Positions 49,479 through 64,000 of a DNA stretch of 64,000 nt are shown here, piece after piece. Position numbers and translations under genes: made by a program. The DNA lies in assembly GCF_024435355.1 (NCBI RefSeq), contig NZ_JAMJWG010000015.1, positions 1 through 64,000 on the forward strand, written 5' to 3'. Within the stretch, counting starts at the first letter, position 1, and each line of letters begins with the position of its first letter. The notes below the pieces were generated by a model that made no database searches, was not told the DNA's origin, and worked only from the letters and a program-made list of their open reading frames with translations. The DNA is from Streptomyces odontomachi (lineage in GTDB: Bacteria > Actinomycetota > Actinomycetes > Streptomycetales > Streptomycetaceae).

Positions 49479-49619
49479 GTGCCGTACGGGCGATTTGCCT
49501 GACGGCGATCGGTTCCCGTACGCTCCTACCGAAGCCGAAGACCGCTGGTCGTCGCCGTGCGCCCTGAGAGGGGTGCGGTGGCCGAAGGATCCGTCGAAGG
49601 ACGGACGACCTGCGTAGGT

Positions 49620-49740
49620 GACAGTGGATGTGCTCCCGGAGGGTCTGACGTCCGGGCCGGCCTCGAATGCCGGCTCGACCAAGCCCGCCCCGGTCGAGCT
49701 CACGCCCCGTGCGCCTGCGCCGGGGCGTTTCGTTTTGGAT
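49620..49740 (+). promoter_or_regulatory. rplJ mRNA leader (probable L10-L7/L12 autoregulatory element)
   Basis: The 400-base gap before rplJ contains a structured GC-rich stretch. GCCGGCCTCGAATGCCGGC (about 49657-49675) folds as a hairpin and is followed by the terminator-like hairpin listed separately. Bacterial rplJL operons carry a leader that binds the L10(L7/L12)4 complex for feedback; location and fold fit this, but the consensus binding motif was not proven by eye. Confidence 0.5.
49702..49734 (+). terminator. Attenuator-like hairpin in the rplJ leader
   Basis: ACGCCCCG (49702-49709) pairs with CGGGGCGT (49721-49728) and is followed by TTCGTTTT. Being inside the leader of rplJ, it may work as an attenuator, or it may terminate upstream transcription before an rplJ promoter. 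Confidence 0.65.
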
Positions 49741-49877
49741 CAGCTCCGCTCCCCAGGGAGCGCAGCGCACGTCTCCTCGCCACGCGCCCGACTCCTGGCG
49801 TCTTCGGTCGACCACGACTGACCGGCCGGCCACGCGGCCAGCCGGTAGATCACCACCCCGGAAGGAGGCCGAGGCTC

Positions 49878-50408
49878 ATGGCGACGGCCGACAAGGTCGC
49901 AGCCGTGGAGGAGATCGCGGGCAAGCTCCGCGACTCCAACGCTGCTGTGGTCACCTCGTACACCGGACTGAGCGTGGCGCAGCTCAAGACGCTGCGTCGT
50001 TCTCTCGGCGAGAACGCCCAGTACCGTGTGGTGAAGAACACGCTGACCAAGATCGCGGCCAAGCAGGCCGGGGTCGAGCTGGACGAGTACCTGAAGGGCT
50101 CGACGGCCGTCGCCTTCGTGACCGGTGACCCGGTCGAGGCGGCGAAGGGGCTGCGTGACTTCGCCAAGGAAAACCCCGCGCTCGTCATCAAGGGCGGTGT
50201 CCTCGACGGCAAGGGCCTTTCCGCCGACGAGATCAACCGCCTCGCGGACCTCGAGTCCCGCGAGGTTCTGCTCGCCAAGCTGGCGGGCGCCATGAAGGGC
50301 AAGCAGTCCCAGGCTGCCGCGCTCTTCCAGGCGCTTCCGTCGAAGTTCGTCCGCACCGCGGAGGCGCTTCGCGTCAAGAAGGCCGAGCAGGAAGGCGGTG
50401 CCGAGTAA
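49878..50408 (+). CDS. rplJ: 50S ribosomal protein L10
   Basis: A 176-residue L10. The globular N-terminal domain has VVTSYTGLSVAQLKTLRRSL and YRVVKNTLTKIAAK; the C-terminal helix (RVKKAEQEGG) anchors L7/L12 dimers. Length fits actinomycete L10. ATG at 49878 after GGAAGGAGG (ribosome binding site) about 7 bases upstream; the upstream frame is leader, not coding. It begins the rplJ-rplL operon. Confidence 0.97.
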   Translation: MATADKVAAVEEIAGKLRDSNAAVVTSYTGLSVAQLKTLRRSLGENAQYRVVKNTLTKIAAKQAGVELDEYLKGSTAVAFVTGDPVEAAKGLRDFAKENPALVIKGGVLDGKGLSADEINRLADLESREVLLAKLAGAMKGKQSQAAALFQALPSKFVRTAEALRVKKAEQEGGAE

Positions 50409-50498
50409 CTCGGCTCGCACCCGGCCGCTGCCGGCCTCGGCGGCGACCACCGCGGGCCGAACGTGCCGCAAGGCATACTCCCCCGCTGCCTCAAGGGT

Positions 50499-50515
50499 GT
50501 GGGAGGTACTCCCAC
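50499..50515 (+). other. Hairpin between rplJ and rplL
   Basis: GTGGGAG and CTCCCAC flank a 3-base loop in the 157-base rplJ-rplL gap. A hairpin here could mark RNA processing or partial termination, adjusting the higher L7/L12 dosage. The function is inferred from position only. Confidence 0.5.
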
Positions 50516-50565
50516 CCCTCACCCGTACATCCGGCACCTGCCGATCAAGTGGAAGGACCGCCACC

Positions 50566-50952
50566 ATGGCGAAGCTCAGCCAGGACGACCTGCTTGCCCA
50601 GTTCGAGGAAATGACCCTCCTGGAGCTCTCCGAGTTCGTGAAGGCGTTCGAGGACAAGTTCGACGTCACCGCTGCCGCCCCGGCCGCCGTCGCCGTCGCC
50701 CCGGGCGCCCCCGGTGCCGCCGCCCCGGCCGAGGAGGAGAAGGACGAGTTCGACGTCATCCTCACCGGCGCCGGCGACAAGAAGATCCAGGTCATCAAGG
50801 TCGTGCGCGAGCTGACCTCGCTGGGTCTGAAGGAGGCCAAGGACCTCGTGGACGGCGCCCCGAAGCCGGTCCTCGAGAAGGTCGCCAAGGACGCCGCCGA
50901 GAAGGCCGCCGAGTCCCTCAAGGGCGCCGGCGCCTCCGTCGAGGTCAAGTAA
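50566..50952 (+). CDS. rplL: 50S ribosomal protein L7/L12
   Basis: A 128-residue L12. The N-terminal dimerisation domain (LLAQFEEMTLLELSEFVKAF) is followed by an Ala/Pro/Val-rich hinge (about residues 36-57) and the C-terminal factor-binding domain with KIQVIKVVRELTSLGLKEAKDLVDGAPK. ATG at 50566 with GGAAGGAC upstream. A terminator follows at 51017, before the long rpoB leader. Confidence 0.97.
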   Translation: MAKLSQDDLLAQFEEMTLLELSEFVKAFEDKFDVTAAAPAAVAVAPGAPGAAAPAEEEKDEFDVILTGAGDKKIQVIKVVRELTSLGLKEAKDLVDGAPKPVLEKVAKDAAEKAAESLKGAGASVEVK

Positions 50953-51016
50953 GTTCCAGGCCCCGAGCGCGGTCGCCGTACCGCGCCCGGAGTCGGCCGC
51001 TGTAACGCGGACACAC

Positions 51017-51052
51017 CGAAGGGCGATCATCCATCCGGGTGGTCGCCCTTCG
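51017..51052 (+). terminator. Terminator after rplL
   Basis: CGAAGGGCGATCATCC pairs with GGGTGGTCGCCCTTCG with two non-Watson-Crick positions around a 4-base loop, 64 bases after the rplL stop. Partial read-through into rpoB is possible. The rest of 50953-51549 has no gene besides the promoter below. Confidence 0.72.
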
Positions 51053-51356
51053 GCGTTCGAGGGCGCAGGCGCGGCGGCGGCCTTGCGGCCTGGGACACGG
51101 CGAGTATGGTCAACACGTCGCGACTCCGACGGCGGGTTGACGGCCCGCGGTGACGGACGGATCGGGGCGCCCGTAGCAGCAGGAACAGCGGCGGGGCCTT
51201 GACGAACCGCACGCAGCGCGCAATTCTCAGGACGCGTCGTCACAACGATCCGGATCCGAGGCATGGATCGGTGGCGAAGAGGGAAGCATCGATATGCGCG
51301 AGAGGGCGTGAGTTACCGCAGGCATGAAGAGCAGCGAGGGTTCCAAGAACCCGCAC

Positions 51357-51385
51357 TGGACATCAGTGGGCCATGTGGCTACACT
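51357..51385 (+). promoter_or_regulatory. Probable rpoB promoter
   Basis: TGGACA (51357-51362), a 17-base spacer and TACACT (51380-51385) closely match the principal-sigma (HrdB) consensus. Transcription would start near 51392, giving an rpoB leader of about 160 bases. The same strand has no ORF with coding character here. Confidence 0.65.
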
Positions 51386-51549
51386 GACCCTTTGCGCTGC
51401 CTGTTAGCTGCCTCCTGCCCGTCACCAGGAGCACCCCTCGCTCGGTATTTAGGAAAGCAGACCCCATCTGACCTTGGTTTCTGCTTACTTTTGCCAGCTT
51501 GGCGACCGGTCAGCGTGAGATGAGTCCGAGCCCTCGGAAGGACCCCCTC

Positions 51550-55035
<3,486 letters not shown>

Positions 55036-55153
55036 ACGGGCCCGCCCGTCGTCCCGGCCAGGGATGACGGGCGGTGACCCACAGCCCCCGCCCCAGGGGT
55101 CGGACCCCCGTACAGACCACCAGTGACACAACCCTGAGAGGGATTGACGCATA

Positions 55154-59074
<3,921 letters not shown>

Positions 59075-59111
59075 GCGTGGTGTGTGGTTCGCGGTGAGTC
59101 CGCAGGCGTAA

Positions 59112-59147
59112 AGAGGGCGGTCACCCCCGTGGGGGTGGCCGCCCTCT
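59112..59147 (+). terminator. Strong terminator after rpoC
   Basis: AGAGGGCGGTCACCCCC pairs with GGGGGTGGCCGCCCTCT around a 2-base loop, 37 bases after the rpoC stop. It should end the rpoBC transcript. Confidence 0.85.
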
Positions 59148-59241
59148 GGGCGTGCGTGCCTGTCGCGCCCATCCAACGTTCGTTGACAAACGAACTGTTT
59201 GCTTGGGCTCGCTCTCTGGGAGGGGCGGGCCGTCGGGGGGC

Positions 59242-60555
59242 ATGGTGGCACAGGAGAAAGAACCTACGAGACTGGTGAACCTGGCGGACGCGGCGGGCCG
59301 CGTCCGGGCGCTGGGCCTGCTCGTCGTACTCACCAGCGTCGTGTGCGCCCTGTTGCTGGTGTTCGAGCCTGGTGACCGGCATCAGCCACAGGACGTGATC
59401 ACCGGAGCTCAGGGCCCCTTCCCGGCGGCGTTCGCCGACCGGCCCCCGAGCAGGCCGGACCATGTCATCGACCGGAAGTTGGATGGCGGAGCCTCACTGC
59501 CGTCCGATTCGGGTGTGGCGCACGGCCTGGCCGTGGAGCGGACGGACGCCGGTGTGCAGGCGGTGAACCTGCGTACGGGAAAGGTGTACTGGCGCTACGG
59601 GCGCGGGGGCGATGAGCAGGTCCTGCAACTCGCGGTGACGGAGCGCACCGTGGTGATCGGATACTGGAGCCACGGGGCGGAGCTGGTCGGCGTCGACCTG
59701 CGTCAGGGCAGGCCGCTGTGGCGCGCGAACGTCTGGAACAAGCATGGTGCCCAGCTGATGAGGCTCGAAGACGGCCAGGTCGTCGTCCCGGTGTCCGCGG
59801 GCACGCTGGGCGCTTTCGGCGAGCGTGACGGCCGGAGACTGTGGACGGTGAAGGTGCCGGGTTCCTGTCCCGATCTGCACGTCACCACCGTGTACGTCCT
59901 GCCGCGGCATCTCAGCGCTGTCCATCTGGAGTGCGGCACGGGGAACGACGAGGAGAGCGGTCTGGTGCTCGGAATCGACAACCAGACCGGCGACGTGCTC
60001 TGGCACCAGGAAACCGAGGGCCCGGGATCGCTGGTCAGAGCGGGTGCACATGAGCTGATCGCCCCCGACCCGGACAGCCCGGCGACCGTCCGCGTGCTCG
60101 ACGTCAACCGCCAAGGCATCTCCACGCGCGCCACCTTCTCCCCGGACAGCTGGGAGCCGGTCGCCTCGGGAAGCGGCATCGCGGTGTCAGCCACCGACTC
60201 CCGGAGCCAGGACGACGACCACGACCACGATGATCTCCTGCGCGCCTACGACGCGCGGAACGGACACCTCGCCTGGCGCCTGTCGGCTCCGCACGGCCAG
60301 GTGTACGGGCTGCCGGCGGTCGCCGACGGCCGGATGTACGTCGTACGCCAGCCGAGCTCCGCGGACGTCGACGACCGGGTCCAGGCCGACCTGCTTGTGC
60401 TGGACGCGAAAACCGGACACCTGCTCCACACCACGCACTTGCGGCTGCCGGCCGGGACCCGGCCGGACGGCGGTGATCTCACGGTCGACAGCGTCGCCGA
60501 CGGCGCTGTCATCATCAGCCGGCAGCATCGTGAGCTGCTGATCGCCACGGACTGA
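59242..60555 (+). CDS. Membrane-anchored PQQ/beta-propeller-like protein
   Basis: A 437-residue protein with one N-terminal membrane helix (about residues 22-43, VRALGLLVVLTSVVCALLLV) and an extracytoplasmic beta-propeller of the PQQ-like type. It has repeated blades such as VNLRTGKVYWRYG, VDLRQGRPLWRAN, FGERDGRRLWTVK, IDNQTGDVLWHQE, YDARNGHLAWRL and LDAKTGHLLHTT. No quinoprotein dehydrogenase active-site residues were recognised, so it is probably a binding or scaffold protein rather than an enzyme. ATG at 59242 after a run of G. Its role is unknown. It follows rpoC but behind a terminator. Confidence 0.8.
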   Translation: MVAQEKEPTRLVNLADAAGRVRALGLLVVLTSVVCALLLVFEPGDRHQPQDVITGAQGPFPAAFADRPPSRPDHVIDRKLDGGASLPSDSGVAHGLAVERTDAGVQAVNLRTGKVYWRYGRGGDEQVLQLAVTERTVVIGYWSHGAELVGVDLRQGRPLWRANVWNKHGAQLMRLEDGQVVVPVSAGTLGAFGERDGRRLWTVKVPGSCPDLHVTTVYVLPRHLSAVHLECGTGNDEESGLVLGIDNQTGDVLWHQETEGPGSLVRAGAHELIAPDPDSPATVRVLDVNRQGISTRATFSPDSWEPVASGSGIAVSATDSRSQDDDHDHDDLLRAYDARNGHLAWRLSAPHGQVYGLPAVADGRMYVVRQPSSADVDDRVQADLLVLDAKTGHLLHTTHLRLPAGTRPDGGDLTVDSVADGAVIISRQHRELLIATD

Positions 60556-60595
60556 TGCTCCCGACCGGCGACATCGCTGACAGCGGGAACGTCCG

Positions 60596-60628
60596 GAGGG
60601 CGGCTAACCGGTTGGGGTGGCCGCCCTT
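60596..60628 (+). terminator. Terminator-like hairpin after the propeller protein
   Basis: GAGGGCGGC pairs with GCCGCCCTT (one G-U) around a 15-base loop, 41 bases after the stop. Confidence 0.6.
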
Positions 60629-60744
60629 CGGCGTGTGCGCGGGGTGCGTGCGCCGTCTGTTCCCGGCTGATTTCCTATGGAACCGGTGCCTTCCCTGTGA
60701 CGTGAAGGATGATGGAAGGGCCAGCCGAGTGGGGGGAGGCGCCC

Positions 60745-61275
60745 ATGCGGTATCCACCGCCGTCACCGTGGCAGCCGGGGCAGTCGTGGCAGGTACCCGG
60801 AAACCCGTCCATGCTCGCCTCGCAGGCCGAGCGCGAGCGCGCCGTGGACGTGCTCCGGGCGGCTTTCGGCGAGGGCCGGCTCCAGCAGCGCGAATTCGAG
60901 CAACGGGTCGCGCGGGCGTACGCGGCCCGCACCATCGGCGAGCTGTCCGTCCTGGTCGCCGACGTTCCGCAAGGCCCGGCACCGATGCCACCCACGCCCG
61001 TGGCCATGCCCCCCGCCGTGCCCCAGCCGTACCTGCCGGTGCTGTCCCGTCCGGTCAACGGCAAGGCGGTCGCGTCCCTCGTGCTGGGCCTGATGACCAT
61101 GGTGACGTTCGGCGTCACCGGCCTGCCCGCGGTGATCACGGGCCATATGGCCCTGAGCGAACTCCGCAGCAGCGGGGAGAGCGGTGACGCGCAGGCCGTG
61201 ATCGGGTTGATCATGGGGTGGCTGTCGATCGCGGCGTGGATGGTGTTCTTCGTCTTCCTGGTGATAGCGGTGTGA
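60745..61275 (+). CDS. DUF1707 + DUF4190-type membrane protein
   Basis: A 176-residue protein. The N-terminal part has a proline/tryptophan-rich lead, then a DUF1707 (SHOCT-like) module at about residues 26-66, with ERERAVDVLRAAFGEGRLQQREFEQRVARAYAARTIGELSVLVADVP in essence. A Pro-rich linker follows, then a two-helix DUF4190-like membrane domain (about residues 107-176, KAVASLVLGL, then VIGLIMGWLSIA). Both domains are common in actinomycete membrane proteins of unknown function. ATG at 60745 is chosen because GGGGGGAGG lies 5 bases upstream. It faces a small minus-strand operon. Confidence 0.85.
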   Translation: MRYPPPSPWQPGQSWQVPGNPSMLASQAERERAVDVLRAAFGEGRLQQREFEQRVARAYAARTIGELSVLVADVPQGPAPMPPTPVAMPPAVPQPYLPVLSRPVNGKAVASLVLGLMTMVTFGVTGLPAVITGHMALSELRSSGESGDAQAVIGLIMGWLSIAAWMVFFVFLVIAV

Positions 61276-61300
61276 GCCCCGGGTACCCAGCACCGCCGGG

Positions 61301-61723
61301 TCACCCGGCCGGGCTGCTCAGGGCGGTCCGTCGGGTGCGCCGAGCCGTGACCATGCTGAGGACCCCGGCGACGAAGGCGAGTGCGAGGCCGGCGGCCATG
61401 ATGAGGTTCCCGGCGACCGTACCGGCGTTGTGGGAGGTCAGGTTGGGCGTCAGCTGGCCGGCCAGGGTGCCGACGCCGACGATCCAGAACGCGATGAGCA
61501 CCCCGAAGACGGCGTGCCACCACCAGCGGGCGGTGCACAGCACCAGCAGACCTGACGCGACGATGAACAGGATGCCGGGCGGGAAGGCGACGCCGAAGCT
61601 GGATTGGGCATCGGAGAATTTGGACGGCTCGGCCACCCACTGGACGACCAGACCGACGACGCCGACGAGCAGACCGGCGAACGAGACGAGGGTGCTACGG
61701 CTCAGCCGACGCAGACGGAGCAT
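61301..61723 (-). CDS. Small integral membrane protein
   Basis: A 140-residue protein with four hydrophobic segments (about residues 10-28, 48-66, 68-88 and 104-124) and basic tails, suggesting a four-helix membrane protein. I do not recognise the family. ATG at 61723 has GAAGGAAAC upstream (ribosome binding site AAGGA). It lies 22 bases downstream of the stop of the preceding gene on the same strand; the two form a short operon of membrane proteins. Confidence 0.72.
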   Translation of the reverse strand: MLRLRRLSRSTLVSFAGLLVGVVGLVVQWVAEPSKFSDAQSSFGVAFPPGILFIVASGLLVLCTARWWWHAVFGVLIAFWIVGVGTLAGQLTPNLTSHNAGTVAGNLIMAAGLALAFVAGVLSMVTARRTRRTALSSPAG

Positions 61724-61745
61724 GACAGTTTCCTTCGTGGTGGGG

Positions 61746-62192
61746 TCAACGGGATGCACGGCGGACGAGGCCGGTCGAGGCCACCGCGAAGAGGGCGGCG
61801 GCGACGAGGCTGAGCATCTGTAGCCAGCCGGCGGTGAAGTCCAGTGCGGCTTCCGGCCGGATCAGCCGGGACGTGAACTCGGGCGTGGCGAGTCCTCCGA
61901 CGAGGAGGAAGACGCTCATGGCGACGACGAGCAGCGGCACGAACCGCCACCGGACCAGCGCCACCATCGCGGCGAACGCGAGGGCGATGAAAGGGCCGGG
62001 CCCGTCATAGCCGGGCGCCTCGTCACCGATGGCGGCCAGCACCAGGGCGACGCAGGTGGCGACCAGGAGCGTCCGGTGCCGGCCGTGGGCACGGCCGATC
62101 GCGGTCCGGGCCGCGGGGTCGCGCCGCGGTGGGTTCCCGGTAACTGCCAACCGCCGGTCGCCGGGGTCGCCGGGCGGCGTCTGCGCTGTCAC
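61746..62192 (-). CDS. Small integral membrane protein
   Basis: A 148-residue protein with a Pro/Arg-rich cytoplasmic N-terminus (about 1-40) and four hydrophobic segments (TLLVATCVALVLAAIG, FIALAFAAMVALV, FVPLLVVAMSVFLLVG and LQMLSLVAAALFAVAS). The product family is unknown. GTG at 62192 follows AAAGGAGG at 5-6 bases, a near-perfect ribosome binding site, so this start is preferred over an ATG 33 codons upstream. It is the first gene of the minus-strand pair. Confidence 0.75.
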   Translation of the reverse strand: MTAQTPPGDPGDRRLAVTGNPPRRDPAARTAIGRAHGRHRTLLVATCVALVLAAIGDEAPGYDGPGPFIALAFAAMVALVRWRFVPLLVVAMSVFLLVGGLATPEFTSRLIRPEAALDFTAGWLQMLSLVAAALFAVASTGLVRRASR

Positions 62193-62513
62193 GAGACGGC
62201 CTCCTTTGCTGTGGTGGTGTCGGTCGTCGGTCGCCTCGCGGATCGACGTCGTCCGCGACGGCGGACGCAGCACCATCCTCCGAGCGGTCACGGCCGGCGT
62301 CGTCGTATCGCGGGAGGCCTCCCGCGTACCCTCCGGGGCGTACCGGGAGGGCTCGTAGGGCTACGACAGGCGGACGTGGGGCGCCTGTCCGGTCCGGTCC
62401 GTATGGCCGGCGGCGCGGCCGGAGGCCTTCAGCCCGGCGCACACCCCGTCGCACACCGTCTTCCGGATTTCGTGGGCGCGGTCCCGCGCACCCCAGCGGT
62501 TATCCTGCGCCGC
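62193..62513. other. Divergent intergenic region with candidate leaderless promoter
   Basis: 321 bases between divergent genes. TATCCT at 62501-62506 sits 8 bases before the GTG at 62514 and may be the -10 of a leaderless transcript. No good -35 is seen, and no gene or repeat besides GC-rich sequence. Confidence 0.45.
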
Positions 62514-63329
62514 GTGATCGACTCACCCGGAATCCTCGACGACGTCGGCGTTGCGACAGCCGCGGTTCGCGCCGGCGCGGACGTGGTGCGCGAGCTGTAC
62601 GGCCAGCGGCTCGACCGCATCGACAAGGGCGGCGGGGACTTCGCGACCACCGCCGACGTGGCGGCCGAGAAGGCGATCCTGGGCGTCCTGCGCACCGCCC
62701 GGCCCGATGACGCGGTGCTCGGTGAGGAGGGCGGCCAGCAGGGCGCTGCGCGGGCCGCACGCCAGTGGCTGGTCGACCCGTTGTGCGGCACGCTGAACTA
62801 CGCGGTGGGCAACCTCCTGGTCGCCGTCAACGTGGCGCTGCGCGGTGGTGCGGCGGCGGTGGCCGACCCGTTCAGCGGCGAGGTCTTCTGCACGGACGGC
62901 GAGGCCGCCTGGGCCCGGCAGGACGACGTGGACACCCGCCTGGCGCCCACGCCCGCCACCCACCTCGTGGACGTCAACCTGGACCCGCCGTTCCCCAGCG
63001 CCCCCGGGTTCCGGGCGGTGGACCTGCTGGCCCATCCCGATTTCATGGCCCGGTTCCGGCCCCGGGTCGTCTCCACGTCGCTGGCGCTGGCGTGGGTCGC
63101 CGCCGGCAAGCGGGCCGCGTACGTCACCGACGGCGGTGACCTGTCCGGGAGCGTGCACTTCGCATCCGGTATCGCCTTGTGCCGGGCGGCGGGGTGCGTG
63201 GTGAGCGGGGTCGACGGGGCGCCGGTCGGGCAAGGGGGCCGGGGGCTCGTCGTGGCTGCGGACGGGGAGACCCATGGGGTGCTGATGGCGATGATCGGTG
63301 GCCGGGGGGCGGGGCCTAGTGACCGGTGA
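62514..63329 (+). CDS. Inositol-monophosphatase-like protein with altered metal-binding residues
   Basis: A 271-residue member of the IMPase/FBPase-like fold. The first metal motif VLGEEGG (Glu71-Glu72) is present. The central motif, normally DPhDGT (h hydrophobic), reads DPLCGTLNYA: Asp91 is replaced by Cys. The third motif, usually WDxAAG, is weakly matched by GSVHFASGIALCRAAG (Trp-Asp missing, His instead). The fold is otherwise well kept (GVATAAVRAGADVVRELYG, GGGDFATTADVAAEKAI), so the protein may be a non-catalytic relative or have a changed activity. The GTG at 62514 has no ribosome binding site; a leaderless start is likely. Confidence 0.82.
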   Translation: MIDSPGILDDVGVATAAVRAGADVVRELYGQRLDRIDKGGGDFATTADVAAEKAILGVLRTARPDDAVLGEEGGQQGAARAARQWLVDPLCGTLNYAVGNLLVAVNVALRGGAAAVADPFSGEVFCTDGEAAWARQDDVDTRLAPTPATHLVDVNLDPPFPSAPGFRAVDLLAHPDFMARFRPRVVSTSLALAWVAAGKRAAYVTDGGDLSGSVHFASGIALCRAAGCVVSGVDGAPVGQGGRGLVVAADGETHGVLMAMIGGRGAGPSDR

Positions 63330-63432
63330 CGACGACGTAGATCAGGCAGGCGGCCACGGCCAGGACGAGCACGCCGGTCCCGAGCAGCTTGAGCATCAAG
63401 ATCGTCCGGAAGGGCTCGTCACGCCTGTCCAT
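63316..63432 (-). CDS. Putative 38-aa single-span membrane protein
   Basis: A short frame on the minus strand, from ATG at 63432 to TAG at 63316, encodes a charged N-terminus (MDRRDEPFRTILM) and one hydrophobic helix (about residues 14-35, LKLLGTGVLVLAVAACLIYV) ending VTGH. The translation resembles a typical small membrane protein, and third positions are G/C-rich. A GGAGG lies very close to the ATG (spacing of one base), which weakens the start. Its stop overlaps the 3' end of the convergent IMPase-like gene by 14 bases. Confidence 0.5.
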   Translation of the reverse strand: MDRRDEPFRTILMLKLLGTGVLVLAVAACLIYVVVTGH

Positions 63433-63548
63433 GCCTCCATCGTCGCTCGCCGGGCCGGTTTTCGGAGGCGTTGCGCTGCCCGAATCGTGGCCGGTGCACG
63501 GGCAGTGATTCGGCCGCGTTCATCTGTTGCGGAGGGATCCGGGCAACA

Positions 63549-64000
63549 TCAGAGGAAGTGCAGGCGCTCCATGGCTGTGCGGAGTTCCGTGAGCCAGCGT
63601 CGGTAGGCGGAGACCTTCGCGAGCATGTCGAGTCCTGCCGTCTGGCCCAGCCGGTCGAAGAGCCTCTCGACGTCCTGCCGGCCCCCGAGGACCGCCTTCA
63701 GCAGGGCCTTCGGATCTGTGACCTTCTCCACGTCGTGGGGCACTTCCCACGTGGTGTCGTTGGCAGGTGACGCCGCACGCAGCGCGGTCGTGTCCGCGAG
63801 CATCCAGGCTTCCGTCTCACGTACGGGGACGAGTCCGACGATGCGCGGGGCATCATTGGCCAACTGTTCCCGTAAGGCGTCGACCTTGCCGCGCTCGTTG
63901 TGGTCATGGTGGATCAGGACCACGTCGAAGTAGTGGAGCAGCTCGGCCACCTCGCGCTGCACCCGGTCCCGGGGCGCCACGGTGAAGCAGTCACCGGTGA
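63549..64000 (-). CDS. Hypothetical protein, truncated at the window edge (possibly DUF4276-like)
   Basis: The 3' part of a minus-strand gene. The frame is open to the right edge and codes for ...TGDCFTVAPRDRVQREVAELL, then FDVVLIHHDHNERGKVDALRE and a helical C-terminus ending RTAMERLHFL. A GTG at 63980 could be a start, but the sequence before it (TGDCFTV) still looks coding, so the gene probably begins outside the window. The acidic VVLIHHDHNERGK segment recalls Toprim-like/DUF4276 proteins often encoded beside AAA ATPases in defence loci. This match is tentative and the N-terminal half is missing. Confidence 0.55.
   Translation of the reverse strand, partial: TGDCFTVAPRDRVQREVAELLHYFDVVLIHHDHNERGKVDALREQLANDAPRIVGLVPVRETEAWMLADTTALRAASPANDTTWEVPHDVEKVTDPKALLKAVLGGRQDVERLFDRLGQTAGLDMLAKVSAYRRWLTELRTAMERLHFL

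Noticed and set aside
51263..51523. Open frame of 86 codons in the rpoB leader
   Set aside because: It overlaps the probable rpoB promoter and shows weak codon bias and no domain.

Overview
The window is very GC-rich, uses GTG and TTG starts freely, and contains a secE-nusG / rplKA / rplJL / rpoBC block. Its RpoB is 1161 residues long and its RpoC 1306, NusG carries an acidic extension, and several regulators are of actinobacterial type (a MerR with a TipAS domain, an ECF sigma factor, a transmembrane Ser/Thr kinase). All of this points to a Streptomyces or close relative, in the conserved chromosome core. Order and identity of the core genes match what I recall of the S. coelicolor SCO4614-SCO4655 interval. 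That comparison is from memory, not a search.

Layout. 1-440 is a low-complexity edge. 440-5580 holds a hypothetical gene, an M24 peptidase-fold protein, an NRAMP metal transporter with an expanded octapeptide repeat, a YczE-type membrane protein and a YajQ-family protein. A tRNA-Tyr lies at 5816. In S. coelicolor the corresponding tRNA-Tyr gene is the chromosomal attachment site of the integrative element SLP1. About 25 kb of accessory DNA follows here, up to tRNA-Thr/tRNA-Met at 30.8-31.0 kb. It contains an arsenic operon (arsR-acr3-arsC with a divergent ArsI/CadI-like gene and a 13-bp inverted-repeat operator), two more VOC proteins with a TipAS-type MerR, and a lipoprotein. It also has a DUF692/MNIO-type putative iron enzyme beside a 54-bp tandem repeat, a Nudix hydrolase, an ECF sigma factor with a probable anti-sigma partner, a secreted nuclease-like protein and a Ser/Thr kinase with an FHA protein. 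A LacI regulator, a sulfatase and a complete peptide-type ABC importer form a putative sulfated-compound utilisation locus, followed by an NAD(P)-binding protein and an amidohydrolase. No integrase was seen.

The core resumes at 31 kb: rpmG, two MaoC-fold dehydratase subunits, a TetR/MFS efflux pair sharing an 18-bp operator, murB, an NAD(P)-binding protein with a divergent TetR, add, aspC, tRNA-Trp, secE and nusG. Then nusG and rplK, normally adjacent, are separated by about 5 kb holding an FAD monooxygenase, a serine hydrolase, an AraC regulator and two tandem paralogous secreted proteins. rplK-rplA, a lipoprotein gene, rplJ-rplL (with a structured leader) and rpoB-rpoC (with a good promoter 165 bp upstream) follow.

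The right end has a PQQ-propeller-like membrane protein, a DUF1707/DUF4190-type protein, a two-gene membrane-protein operon and an inositol-monophosphatase-like protein that has lost canonical metal-binding residues. A 38-residue membrane ORF and a truncated gene running off the edge close the window. The most interesting items are the nusG-rplK insertion with its paralogous secreted proteins, the MNIO/repeat locus, the intracellular sulfatase plus ABC importer locus, the IMPase-like protein with the altered metal site, and the repeat expansion inside the NRAMP transporter.
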